From Lachnotalea sp. AF33-28 (GTDB taxonomy: Bacteria > Bacillota > Clostridia > Lachnospirales > Lachnospiraceae): 64,000 nt of DNA. Every line of letters starts with the position of its first letter. Within the stretch, counting starts at the first letter, position 1. Shown piece by piece: positions 43,918 through 52,101 of this stretch. Made by a program: the position numbers and the translations under genes. The notes beneath the pieces were generated by a model. The model worked only from the letters and a program-made list of their open reading frames with translations, searched no databases and was not told the origin of the DNA. Where the stretch lies: positions 62,001-126,000 of the forward strand of contig NZ_QUEE01000015.1 of NCBI RefSeq assembly GCF_003477885.1, read 5' to 3'.

Positions 43918-45096
43918 TCAGTGATGGAACAACCGGATTCCTGTAAATACCATCGTCATGCCGTAGCGGTTGCATGCCTCGATTACAGCATCATCACGCA
44001 CGGAGCCGCCGGGCTGAACGATATACTTAACGCCGCTCTTTTTTGCGCGGTCAATGTTATCTGAGAAGGGGAAGAACGCGTCGCTGCCAAGCGTCACATT
44101 TTCCATCCGATCCAGCCATGCCCTGCGCTCTTCTCTTGTAAATACCGGAGGTTTCACCTTAAAGGTCTTCTCCCAGATTCCGTCCGCCAGCACATCCATA
44201 TAATCATCGCTCATATACACGTCAATGGCATTGTCACGGTCCGCGCGGCCCAGCTTATCCACAAACTGCAGCCCCAGCACCTGGGGTGACTGGCGCAGGA
44301 ACCAGTTGTCCGCCTTGCTTCCGGCCAGGCGGGTGCAGTGAATCCTGGACTGCTGTCCTGCGCCGATGCCGATAGCCTGTCCGTCCTTTACATAGCATAC
44401 GGAATTGGACTGTGTGTACTTAAGGGTGATCAGCGCGATCTTCATATCGATCAGGGCCTGCTCCGGGATATCCTTATGATCCGTAACGATATTGGAAAGC
44501 AGCTCCTCATTGATATTGAGCTCATTTCTTCCCTGTTCAAAAGTGATGCCGTACACCTGCTTTCTCTCCAGAGGATCGGGCTGATAGGAAGGATCGATCT
44601 GAATCACATTATAATTTCCTTTTTTCTTCTGCTTCAAAAGTTCCAGCGCTTCCGGGGTATATCCTGGAGCAATCACGCCGTCGGACACCTCTCTCTTAAT
44701 CAGTCTGGCCGTATCGGCATCGCAGACATCGGACAGAGATATGAAATCCCCGAAAGAGGACATTCTGTCGGCGCCTCTGGCTCTGGCATAAGCGCATGCC
44801 AGCGGGGAGAGGCTGCCCAGATCATCCACCCAATAGATCTTTGCCAGCGTATCGTCAAGGGGCAGCCCTACAGCCGCGCCAGCGGGGGATACATGCTTGA
44901 AAGAGGTGGCGGCAGGCAGGCCGGTAGCTTCCTTCAGCTCCTTTACCAGCTGCCATCCGTTCAGCGCATCCAGAAAATTGATATATCCCGGCTTGCCGTT
45001 TAACACGGTTACCGGCAGCTCGCTGCCATTTTCCATATAGATGCGTGAAGGCTTCTGATTGGGGTTACATCCGTATTTCAGCTGAATCTCATTCAT
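43918..45096 (-). CDS. Stand-alone AICAR formyltransferase (PurH C-domain type)
   Basis: A 392-residue protein corresponding to the formyltransferase part of PurH, without the IMP cyclohydrolase domain. It opens with LKYGCNPNQKPS; SFKHVSPAGAAVG carries the Lys-His-x-x-Pro catalytic region; and SDAFFPFSDNID and VQPGGSVRDDAVIEA are typical. It makes FAICAR from AICAR and 10-formyl-THF. The cyclohydrolase step is supplied by the gene 16 bases upstream. Confidence 0.92.
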   Translation of the reverse strand: MNEIQLKYGCNPNQKPSRIYMENGSELPVTVLNGKPGYINFLDALNGWQLVKELKEATGLPAATSFKHVSPAGAAVGLPLDDTLAKIYWVDDLGSLSPLACAYARARGADRMSSFGDFISLSDVCDADTARLIKREVSDGVIAPGYTPEALELLKQKKKGNYNVIQIDPSYQPDPLERKQVYGITFEQGRNELNINEELLSNIVTDHKDIPEQALIDMKIALITLKYTQSNSVCYVKDGQAIGIGAGQQSRIHCTRLAGSKADNWFLRQSPQVLGLQFVDKLGRADRDNAIDVYMSDDYMDVLADGIWEKTFKVKPPVFTREERRAWLDRMENVTLGSDAFFPFSDNIDRAKKSGVKYIVQPGGSVRDDAVIEACNRYGMTMVFTGIRLFHH

Positions 45097-45112
45097 GATG
45101 ATACATTCTCCT

Positions 45113-45826
45113 TTATTTGTTTTTATTTATGATCCTTGTTTCATAGCTTCCGTCTTCGATATTGATGTATCTGACGAACAGAGAAACCTTATTGTCCTCA
45201 TTCAGGCTGTCCCAGACCATAGCCGTGAATTGGTCAATATCCCCCTCAATCACAACGGGCTTGGGTTCCCCCTCAAAGCTGGGCAGCGGATTACCGTCGT
45301 GCATATAGGTGTGGATAAAGCGCCCCTTGCCGGCCGCCGGATTCTCATAAGCAAAGGTGAAGCGGCTGCAGGAATCCGGACATCCGTCATCGCTCTTTAA
45401 TATGGACATGGCGAAGTTATAGCCGCCGTTTTCAATGTGCATGATGCCGGAAATGCGCGGAGTATAGTTGGGGCCGTCCGGCTCAAACTCGCGGCATCTA
45501 AGGGACTGCTCAAAGGTCATCTGCCTGTCCATTCCCTCGTAGATCGTATTGGTCTGATCCCCGTTTGTGACAATCGTCTTGTTGCCCAGCACCCGCACCG
45601 GCGCATAGATGATCAGGCTCGGATCCTCCAGTTTGGACTCGTCAAAGGCCTGGGTACGGATTCCCTCTCCGTCCTCCACAAACACGCGGTTGCGGCTGTT
45701 TGCGCTTCTTCCCATAATGAAGTAAGCGGCAACCGCCTTTTTCCCGTCGGGCGTCCTGCCCAGCACGATTCCTCTGCCCGGATAGGCATTGTTCTTCAGT
45801 TCTTCTTCCAATGATAATACTTTCAT
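45113..45826 (-). CDS. purO: IMP cyclohydrolase (PurO type)
   Basis: A 237-residue enzyme of the archaeal-type IMP cyclohydrolase family, which closes FAICAR to IMP. Recognisable pieces are NAYPGRGIVLGRTPDG, YFIMGRSANSRNRVF, and YTPRISGIMHI. It is first in the operon with the formyltransferase. ATG 45826 has GGAGGAG. A ZTP riboswitch and terminator lie directly upstream, so expression responds to ZTP/ZMP that builds up when folate is short. Confidence 0.9.
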   Translation of the reverse strand: MKVLSLEEELKNNAYPGRGIVLGRTPDGKKAVAAYFIMGRSANSRNRVFVEDGEGIRTQAFDESKLEDPSLIIYAPVRVLGNKTIVTNGDQTNTIYEGMDRQMTFEQSLRCREFEPDGPNYTPRISGIMHIENGGYNFAMSILKSDDGCPDSCSRFTFAYENPAAGKGRFIHTYMHDGNPLPSFEGEPKPVVIEGDIDQFTAMVWDSLNEDNKVSLFVRYINIEDGSYETRIINKNK

Positions 45827-45850
45827 CGTCTCCTCCATTCCGCCGAAATC

Positions 45851-45890
45851 AAAAAGCCGCCTGGTTACTCACAGATGGGTACCCAGGCGG
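45851..45890 (-). terminator. ZTP-riboswitch expression-platform terminator
   Basis: On the minus strand CCGCCTGGGTAC (45890-45879) pairs with TTACCAGGCGG-like bases at 45868-45857, with one mismatch, followed by a run of T. The first arm is also part of the aptamer, so ligand binding would prevent termination. Confidence 0.8.
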
Positions 45891-45976
45891 TCGGCTTTCT
45901 CTCCTACATACTCCCTGTGGTACTCCACTTATCCGCCAGTTGTATGCATTCGCTTAATTGTCGGGCGTTTGCCCTA
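45876..45976 (-). promoter_or_regulatory. ZTP (pfl) riboswitch
   Basis: The minus-strand leader contains the conserved ACTGGCGGA, GTGGAGTACCAC, GGGAG and GCCGACCGCCTGGG in the order of the ZTP/pfl aptamer. It lies between a good promoter and purO, and overlaps a terminator. Confidence 0.88.
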
Positions 45977-45983
45977 TAAAGAC

Positions 45984-46012
45984 AGTATAGACTATATGAA
46001 AAGAGTTGACAA
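45984..46012 (-). promoter_or_regulatory. Promoter of the purO operon
   Basis: On the minus strand, TTGTCA (46012-46007) and TATACT (45989-45984) are spaced by 17 bases. The start would be about 45976, just ahead of the riboswitch. Confidence 0.7.
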
Positions 46013-46020
46013 GAGGTTAG

Positions 46021-46446
46021 TTATATTTCGCGGGGAAATAAGTGCAGCCGTGAGTGAACATACTGTTCACGGGCAAATCGTTCCGCGAATGTATTTTCTC
46101 CGGCTTGAAAAAACAATAATACATCGCAGTTTATAAAGTATAAGATCTTATGGGTACCTATACCTGATACCCGGCCCCGCTCAATGAATATGACTCGATC
46201 CATTTTAACCGCGGCAGAAAGTCTGTGTGAAACAATCAGAAGCGTTTTGTTTCTATACATCCTGCTAAACGCATCCAAGATCTCACTTTCAGACATTGGA
46301 TCCATGGAAGCTGTAGGTTCATCCAGAATAATCATATCCGCATCACAGATGGCGGCGCGGGAAACTGCCAGCTTTTGCCGTTGTCCTCCTGATAATTCTA
46401 TTCCGTCAGTTTCCATATGAAGTGCTAATTGAAAAGATTTTGCCAA
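46021..46446 (-). pseudogene. C-terminal remnant of an ABC-transporter ATPase
   Basis: About 100 residues match the second half of an exporter-type nucleotide-binding domain: LSGGQRQKLAVSRA signature, MIILDEPTASMDP Walker B, and LLIVSHRLSA H-loop, then ERGRVSGIGTHKIL. The Walker A half and membrane domain are missing, and the sequence after THKIL no longer resembles the family. A truncated, presumably non-functional gene. Confidence 0.75.
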
Positions 46447-46500
46447 ACGGTTATACTGAAATCATCACAGTAAGGTTATTCATTGAAAAAGGAGGGTATT

Positions 46501-47682
46501 ATGCAGGAATTCACTTTTTATTCACCTACAAAAGTCATCTTCGGCAGGCATGCGGAAGATCAGGCCGTTCCAGAAATACGCGGGTTCGGCGGGAACCGCG
46601 TCATAATTGTCTATGGAGGGGGCAGTGTAATCCGCAGCGGCCTGCTGCCTAAAATCCAGGATGCCCTGTCAAACGCCGGCATGCCCTATACTGCTCTGGG
46701 CGGTGTAAAGTCAAATCCCAGGCTATCCCTTGCCAGGGAAGGAGTGAAACAGGCGCTGGAGTTTCAGGCAGATTTTGTGCTGGCAGTGGGTGGAGGAAGC
46801 GTAATTGATACGGCAAAGGCCATCGCCCATGGCGCTGCCAATCCTGGGACGGACATCTGGGATTTCTGGCTGCGCAGGCTGCCGGTGGAAAAGAGCCTGC
46901 CGGTGGGCGCTGTGCTGACAATCTCAGCCGCGGGCAGCGAAACCAGCGATTCTTCCGTGATCACCGATGAGGAAAGCGGCTGCAAGAGAGGGCTTTCCAC
47001 TGAGTTTAACCGGCCGAAATTTGCCTGTATGAATCCTGAGCTCACCTATACGCTGCCGCGGTTTCAGATCACTTGCGGCGTAGTGGACATCATGATGCAC
47101 ACGCTGGACCGATATTTTACCCATACAACGGGCAATAACCTGACCGACGAGTTTGCCGAAGGCCTGCTGCGCAATACGATTCACTTCGGGCGGATCGCGC
47201 CTGATCATCCTACGGACTATGAGGCCATGAGCGAGCTGATGTGGAGCGGCAGCATATCCCATAACGGCCTTACTGGGTTGGGCGCGCAGACCGATTTCGC
47301 CCCGCATCAGCTGGGGCATGAGTTAAGCGCCATGTTTGACGTGGCCCATGGGGCCAGCCTGTCCGCGATCTGGGGATCCTGGGCCAGATACAGCTATCAG
47401 TACGGCGTGGACCGGTTTGTCCGCTATGCGGATAAGGTGTGGGATATCCGGCGAGAGCATCCGGAAGATGCGGCTTTGGCCGGCATTCAGGCCACAGAGG
47501 ATTACTTCCGCGGATTAGGAATGCCCACCTGTTTCTCCGAACTTGGTATCGGCACACCGGAGGAATGCGTGCTGCGGGAACTGGCTGACCGCTGTGTCTT
47601 TGGGGGGGCCCGCACCGTCGGAAGCTTTCGGCCTCTTAAGACAGAAGATACGTATGCGATCTATAAAATGGCGAATCACTGA
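46501..47682 (+). CDS. Iron-containing alcohol dehydrogenase (butanol dehydrogenase/YqhD type)
   Basis: A 393-residue NAD(P)H-dependent dehydrogenase. It has the cofactor GGGS motif in LAVGGGSVIDTAKAIAHG near residue 95 and metal-binding His residues in GAQTDFAPHQLGHELSA and FDVAHGASLSAIW. The N-terminal FYSPTKVIFGRHAED is typical of the BdhA/YqhD branch, which reduces aldehydes. ATG 46501 has AAAGGAGGG. It sits between two decayed ABC-transporter fragments on the opposite strand. Confidence 0.93.
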   Translation: MQEFTFYSPTKVIFGRHAEDQAVPEIRGFGGNRVIIVYGGGSVIRSGLLPKIQDALSNAGMPYTALGGVKSNPRLSLAREGVKQALEFQADFVLAVGGGSVIDTAKAIAHGAANPGTDIWDFWLRRLPVEKSLPVGAVLTISAAGSETSDSSVITDEESGCKRGLSTEFNRPKFACMNPELTYTLPRFQITCGVVDIMMHTLDRYFTHTTGNNLTDEFAEGLLRNTIHFGRIAPDHPTDYEAMSELMWSGSISHNGLTGLGAQTDFAPHQLGHELSAMFDVAHGASLSAIWGSWARYSYQYGVDRFVRYADKVWDIRREHPEDAALAGIQATEDYFRGLGMPTCFSELGIGTPEECVLRELADRCVFGGARTVGSFRPLKTEDTYAIYKMANH

Positions 47683-47726
47683 ATGCTGATTTGCAGTTAA
47701 TGGGCGACTTTCCCCGCTTTAGGAAT

Positions 47727-47762
47727 GATAAGGGATACCAAGGGTAGACGGTATCCTTTATC
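47727..47762 (+). terminator. Hairpin after the alcohol dehydrogenase gene
   Basis: GATAAGGGATACC and GGTATCCTTTATC form a stem with one mismatch, 45 bases after the stop, followed shortly by CTTTTA. Confidence 0.5.
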
Positions 47763-47859
47763 GCGCCTTTTATCAAATTCATATTATCTCCTTATTAATT
47801 ATTTTTTTCAGCTCGTACTTGTTAGCAAAAGACACATTGTACAGCCCGCCTTTATAAGT

Positions 47860-48223
47860 TTAAGTATAATATTGTGCTTGAGCAGCCCACATCTCATAAT
47901 ATTTACCCTGCTTCATAGAAATAAGTTCTTGGTGGTTCCCGCGCAGAATAAGTTTACCCTCGTGAAAAACTGCTATTTCATCACAAAATCGACACGAGGA
48001 AAGCCTATGGCTGATATAAACTGCCGTTTTATCATTTATAATTTCATTAAATTTCATATAGATTTCTTCTTCAGAGATAGGGTCAAGCGCAGCCGTAGGC
48101 TCATCAAGTATTATGAATGGAGCCTTTTTATACAATGCACGTGCCAAGGCAAATTTTCTGTGCCTCTCCCCCTGATATTTCTACACATGATGACAGCGCG
48201 TTGCGTCTGTTTAAGTAATCCTC
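47860..48223 (-). pseudogene. Frameshifted C-terminal remnant of a second ABC-transporter ATPase
   Basis: Read on the minus strand, EISGGEAQKICL is followed, after a one-base shift at about 48139-48145, by ARALYKKAPFIILDEPTAALDP, VYISHRLSSC and a final YYEMWAAQAQYY. This is a half nucleotide-binding domain with a frameshift; Walker A and the membrane domain are missing. Its upstream edge fuses to a glycosyltransferase fragment. Confidence 0.75.
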
Positions 48224-48241
48224 CCTATTAGCAGCACACCT

Positions 48242-48526
48242 TAAAAAATAATCTAAAGGTTTTAAAAGTTCCACGTCCAGATCTAAATAAATGCCGCCAT
48301 ATTGATAGACTGCCAGCAGTCTTATGATATCTGAAACTAAAGCCCACCTACGCTCTTTATACGCCCTGTTCATGACCTGATTCACTGTGAAATCGGTATT
48401 ATGTTCATCCCATCGCATAACCGTATAATCCGGACAGATTGTTTCCCAGCTCCTGATACACTTCAGCGCCTGTCTTGTAAGGCTTTTTCCTCCATACCAA
48501 CAGTAATGAATAATTTTGGGTATCAT
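48242..48526 (-). pseudogene. Truncated glycosyltransferase (DXD, GT32-like)
   Basis: It opens with MIPKIIHYCWYGGK, a common start of capsule and toxin-type sugar transferases, and contains SDIIRLLAVYQYGGIYLDLDVE with the DxD metal motif. After about 95 residues it runs in frame into the ABC remnant, so the C-terminal part is lost. Deletion between the two genes would explain the chimera. Confidence 0.7.
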
Positions 48527-48828
48527 CATTCCTTTTATCATAAAATTGAACAACTGTCCAATGTTGCCAGCCACTTTTTTATATATTTTGTACATATTTA
48601 ACATCATGCTAACATGATTTATCGGCGCTTTCAATATATACAATATTGATATTACTGCTAATAAAATGATATTATTGCAAAAATACCGTTCAAAAAACAG
48701 CCGTCTTTACTATTCATTTATAATGTCTCATGTCTTTTCAGAACAATAATGCGCTTTGCGCACATTTGGGCGTAAATAATAAAAGGAGGCAGAATCCTGC
48801 CTCCCAATTTCACGCGTCCTATTATTTT

Positions 48829-50790
48829 TTATTCCTTCACCGGTTTTTTCAGCAGCGCCAGCAGCAGCATCCCGACAACGGATCCGGCTATCAGTGCGAG
48901 GATAAATCCAAAAGGGTTCTGAATCACCGGCACGACAAACAGGCCGCCGTGTGGTGCCCTAAGCTGGCATCCCAGCGCCATGGACAGTCCGCCCGCTACG
49001 GCCGAACCGATGATGCAGGACGGCAGCACACGCAAGGGATCCGCAGCCGCAAACGGGATTGCTCCCTCCGATATAAAGCACAGCCCCATGATATAGTTCA
49101 CAAGCCCGGACTGCCGTTCTCTGACTGTAAACCGGTTTTTAAAAAATGTGCTGCATAATGCGATTGCTAGCGGGGGCACCATGCCACCTGCCATGACAGC
49201 AGCCATGATATCAAAGTTACCTGCGGCCAGCTGCGCGGTGCCGAACACATAGGCAGCCTTATTCACAGGCCCTCCCATATCCACGGACATCATGCCTCCG
49301 GCCACAATGCCAAGCAGGATCTTGCTGGTGCTTCCCATGGAATTTAAGGCATTGATCAGCCCGTCATTGATCGCGCCCACCGCGGGATTTACTGCCGACA
49401 TGATTACACCAATCAGCAGGATTCCCACCAGCGGATAGATCAGCACCGGCTTAATTCCTTCCAGGCTCTGCGGCAGCAAGTCGCAAAGCCTGCGCAGGCC
49501 CAGCACCAGATATCCGCCAATGAAACCTGCCAGCAGCGCGCCCAAAAAGCCGGCGGAAAAAACGCCGCCCGCGGGATTGGCAAAGGTCATTCCCATGTTG
49601 GCGATGGCGCCTCCCACAAAGCCTACTGCCAGGCCGGGACGGTCAGCGATGCTCATGGCAATATATCCGGCCAGCACCGGCATCATGAATCCGAACGCCT
49701 GATCTCCAAGGGTCTTTAAGAATGCCGCCAGAGGGGTGTTCTTACCGAAATTCGACGGATCCAGTTCATAGTTGTCAAGGAGAAATGCCAAGGCGATCAG
49801 TATACCGCCGCCGATCACAAAGGGGAGCATATGGGATACGCCGTTCATCAGATGCTTGTACGCCGTGTGCCCGATACCGCCCTTTGCGCCCGAATCTAAA
49901 GGGGCTGAGCCGCCGCTGTGACGGTATATGGGGACGGTGCCGCTGACCGCTTTATCGATCAGCTCCTCTGCTTTGTATATGCCGTCTGAGACCCCGGTCA
50001 TGATCACCGGTTTTCCGTCAAAGCGGGCCATCTCCACATTTTTATCCGCCGCTATGATGATACAGTCGGCCTCAGCGATTTCCTCTGCCGTCAGCACATT
50101 TTTTGCGCCGCCCGAACCGTTGGTCTCAGCTTTCAGCGGGTATCCCTTTTCTTTTCCTTTGTTCTCCAATGATTCGGCGGCCATAAAGGTATGGGCGATG
50201 CCTGTGGGACAGGCGGTAACCGCCAGGAGTCGGTATTTCGCGTTTACTGCATCTGTCCGGCTGTTTTTCCCTACGCTTCCCGCATCTTCCGATACAGTGC
50301 CGCCTTCACGTTCTCCGTTCTCCTCCCAAAAACGCTCCGCTTCTTTTTTATCAATGATATCCAAAAAGGCTTTTTTGCTCAAAGCCGCAATTAGCTGTTC
50401 CCGGAACGTCTCATCCATCAGCAGGGTGGACAGTCTGGACAGCACTTCCAGATGTATATCTCCTCCTGCTTCCGGCGCGGCGATCATAAAAAAAAGTCTG
50501 GATGGCTGTCCGTCCATAGAATCATAGTCCACTCCCGCGGGCACCGTCATCGCCGACAAGCCAGGACGGATCACAGCCGCACTTTTGGCATGGGGGATGG
50601 CAATGCCGTCGCTGATACCTGTAGTCCCCATCTCTTCTCTCGCCAGAATATCCTCTTTATATGCGGCTTTATCGCTGATGTTGCCGGCTTTCTCCATCAG
50701 ATTTACCAGCCTGTCAATGGCCGCTTCCTTGAAATCCGCCTTAACGCCAAGTTCAATTCCGTTTTGATTCAACAGATCCGTGATTCTCAT
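48829..50790 (-). CDS. fruA: Fructose-specific PTS transporter, EIIABC
   Basis: A 653-residue fused permease. Domain IIA (1-150) has the phospho-His in GIAIPHAKS. IIB (about 185-285) has the phospho-Cys in TACPTGIAHTF. IIC (about 310-650) has nine or more helices and GGPVNKAAY. It imports fructose as fructose 1-phosphate. fruK lies upstream in the same direction, and a two-hairpin leader element lies between them. Confidence 0.95.
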   Translation of the reverse strand: MRITDLLNQNGIELGVKADFKEAAIDRLVNLMEKAGNISDKAAYKEDILAREEMGTTGISDGIAIPHAKSAAVIRPGLSAMTVPAGVDYDSMDGQPSRLFFMIAAPEAGGDIHLEVLSRLSTLLMDETFREQLIAALSKKAFLDIIDKKEAERFWEENGEREGGTVSEDAGSVGKNSRTDAVNAKYRLLAVTACPTGIAHTFMAAESLENKGKEKGYPLKAETNGSGGAKNVLTAEEIAEADCIIIAADKNVEMARFDGKPVIMTGVSDGIYKAEELIDKAVSGTVPIYRHSGGSAPLDSGAKGGIGHTAYKHLMNGVSHMLPFVIGGGILIALAFLLDNYELDPSNFGKNTPLAAFLKTLGDQAFGFMMPVLAGYIAMSIADRPGLAVGFVGGAIANMGMTFANPAGGVFSAGFLGALLAGFIGGYLVLGLRRLCDLLPQSLEGIKPVLIYPLVGILLIGVIMSAVNPAVGAINDGLINALNSMGSTSKILLGIVAGGMMSVDMGGPVNKAAYVFGTAQLAAGNFDIMAAVMAGGMVPPLAIALCSTFFKNRFTVRERQSGLVNYIMGLCFISEGAIPFAAADPLRVLPSCIIGSAVAGGLSMALGCQLRAPHGGLFVVPVIQNPFGFILALIAGSVVGMLLLALLKKPVKE

Positions 50791-50809
50791 CGTTATATTA
50801 CCCCTTTAC

Positions 50810-50852
50810 TGTCACCGGCCATTGATGACCTCTCCGCACTTTGCGTGCGCTT
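50810..50852 (-). repeat. Two-hairpin leader element, copy U3 (fruA)
   Basis: TGTCACCGGCCATTGATGACC (proximal hairpin, shortened loop side), then GCAC-TTTGC-GTGC. It is in the 69-base gap between fruK and fruA, upstream of AAAGGGG. Confidence 0.6.
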
Positions 50853-50859
50853 TTGCTTT

Positions 50860-51762
50860 TTACATCCGTTCTAACAGCTTATAGACTTCCTCACTGTCCG
50901 CAAGCCCCTCTGAAAACGCGCTGGCGCTCCCCGCCGCCGTTCCCAGCCTTAACGCAGTTTCAAAATCATGTTCCTTCAGATATCCCGCGATAAATCCCGC
51001 CACCATGGAATCTCCGGCTCCCACGGAGTTTCGGACGGTTCCTGACGGCGCTTTAGCCCTATACACAGCGCCCTCCTGTGTCAGAAGCACCGCTCCGTCC
51101 CCTGCCATGGACACAAGCACATTTCTCGCGCCCTCTTCCTGCAGCCTGTGCGCATACACAACCGCTTCCTCTGCATCTTTCACAGTCACCCCATAGATCT
51201 CACCCAGCTCATGGTGATTGGGCTTAATCAGAAACGGGCGGTGTTTCAGCACGTTTTGCAACAATTCCCGGGTGGCATCCACGATGACCTCCACCCTGCG
51301 GTCGGACAGCATGTCCATTATCTGCTCATACAAATCGCCCGGAAGAGTGCCGGGTATGCTGCCGGCCAGCACCAGCACGTCTCCATCCCGCAGTGTGTCC
51401 AGCTTATCAAATAACTCCCTTCGCTCTGCCTCATCGATGGACGGCCCTCTGCCGTTGACCTCGCTCTCCTCATCGGCCTTCAGCTTCACATTAATTCTGG
51501 AAAATCCCTGTTTCACATGTACGAAATCAGTACGGATTCCCAGACTGTTTACGCCTTTTTCGATTGCCTCTCCGGTAAAGCCCGCCACAAATCCCAGAGC
51601 CACGCTGTCCACGCCCAGATTCCCGAGCATAGCGGATACATTAATTCCCTTCCCGCCATAATACAGCGCCTCTTCTCTTGTTCGGTTTACCTCTCCCAGC
51701 TTCAGCGCATCCAATTTCACTACATAATCCAGCGCCGGATTACATGTAACTGTATAAATCAT
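50860..51762 (-). CDS. fruK: 1-phosphofructokinase
   Basis: A 300-residue PfkB-family kinase that converts fructose 1-phosphate to the 1,6-bisphosphate. It has the hexose-phosphate signature TCNPALDYVV, GKGINVSAMLGNLG, and the catalytic NSVGAGDSMVAGFIAGYL. ATG 51762 has GGGAGG. Two tandem leader elements lie directly upstream. No FruR/DeoR regulator is seen next to it. Confidence 0.95.
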   Translation of the reverse strand: MIYTVTCNPALDYVVKLDALKLGEVNRTREEALYYGGKGINVSAMLGNLGVDSVALGFVAGFTGEAIEKGVNSLGIRTDFVHVKQGFSRINVKLKADEESEVNGRGPSIDEAERRELFDKLDTLRDGDVLVLAGSIPGTLPGDLYEQIMDMLSDRRVEVIVDATRELLQNVLKHRPFLIKPNHHELGEIYGVTVKDAEEAVVYAHRLQEEGARNVLVSMAGDGAVLLTQEGAVYRAKAPSGTVRNSVGAGDSMVAGFIAGYLKEHDFETALRLGTAAGSASAFSEGLADSEEVYKLLERM

Positions 51763-51777
51763 TCTGCCGCCTCCCAT

Positions 51778-51826
51778 GTCATCAACCTACGGTTGGATGA
51801 CCTACGCATACTTTTGTATGCTTTCT
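51778..51826 (-). repeat. Two-hairpin leader element, copy U4a (fruK)
   Basis: Proximal hairpin TGTCATCAACC/GGTTGGATGACC and distal GCATAC-TTTT-GTATGC. It is next to the fruK ribosome site. Confidence 0.7.
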
Positions 51827-51832
51827 TTTTTC

Positions 51833-51879
51833 ATGCCACCAGCCGGGGCTGATGATCTGCACACCTGTCATGTGCTTTC
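51833..51879 (-). repeat. Two-hairpin leader element, copy U4b (fruK)
   Basis: Proximal hairpin ATGCCACCAGCC/GGCTGATGAT and distal GCACAC/GTGC. It is in tandem with U4a. Nothing further is recognised in 51880-52020. Confidence 0.7.
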
Positions 51880-52020
51880 ACTCTATGGCTGTCGGCCTGC
51901 CAATACATCTGTTATATAGGTTGCGTCATTTTCCGTCAGATATGCACGCAGTCTTCGGATTTATGCGTCCAACCAAAGCTGTATTGACAGTCCATTTTCT
52001 CATATACCTGTTAAGTAGGA

Positions 52021-52059
52021 GACGGCGGCCCTGAAATTTTTTATTTCAGTACCGCCGTC
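52021..52059. terminator. Terminator of the GH2/amidohydrolase/GH43 operon
   Basis: Arms 52021-52037 and 52043-52059 are nearly perfect (one mismatch area), with an A/T-rich loop. It lies 43 bases after the GH43 stop. A second small hairpin (CTAGTGT/ACACTAG, about 52065-52094) lies between. Confidence 0.7.
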
Positions 52060-52101
52060 AGATTCTAGTGTACGTAAACGTGTCAGCACACTAGTACTAG
52101 T

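Noticed and set aside
47725..48231. 168-residue plus-strand frame after the alcohol dehydrogenase
   Set aside because: It is antisense to the ABC-transporter remnant, whose Walker B and H-loop motifs are unmistakable on the minus strand.
16311..51879. Short repeats considered as a CRISPR array
   Set aside because: Copies are kilobases apart or in tandem pairs of structured leader elements; there is no regular repeat-spacer pattern and no cas gene.
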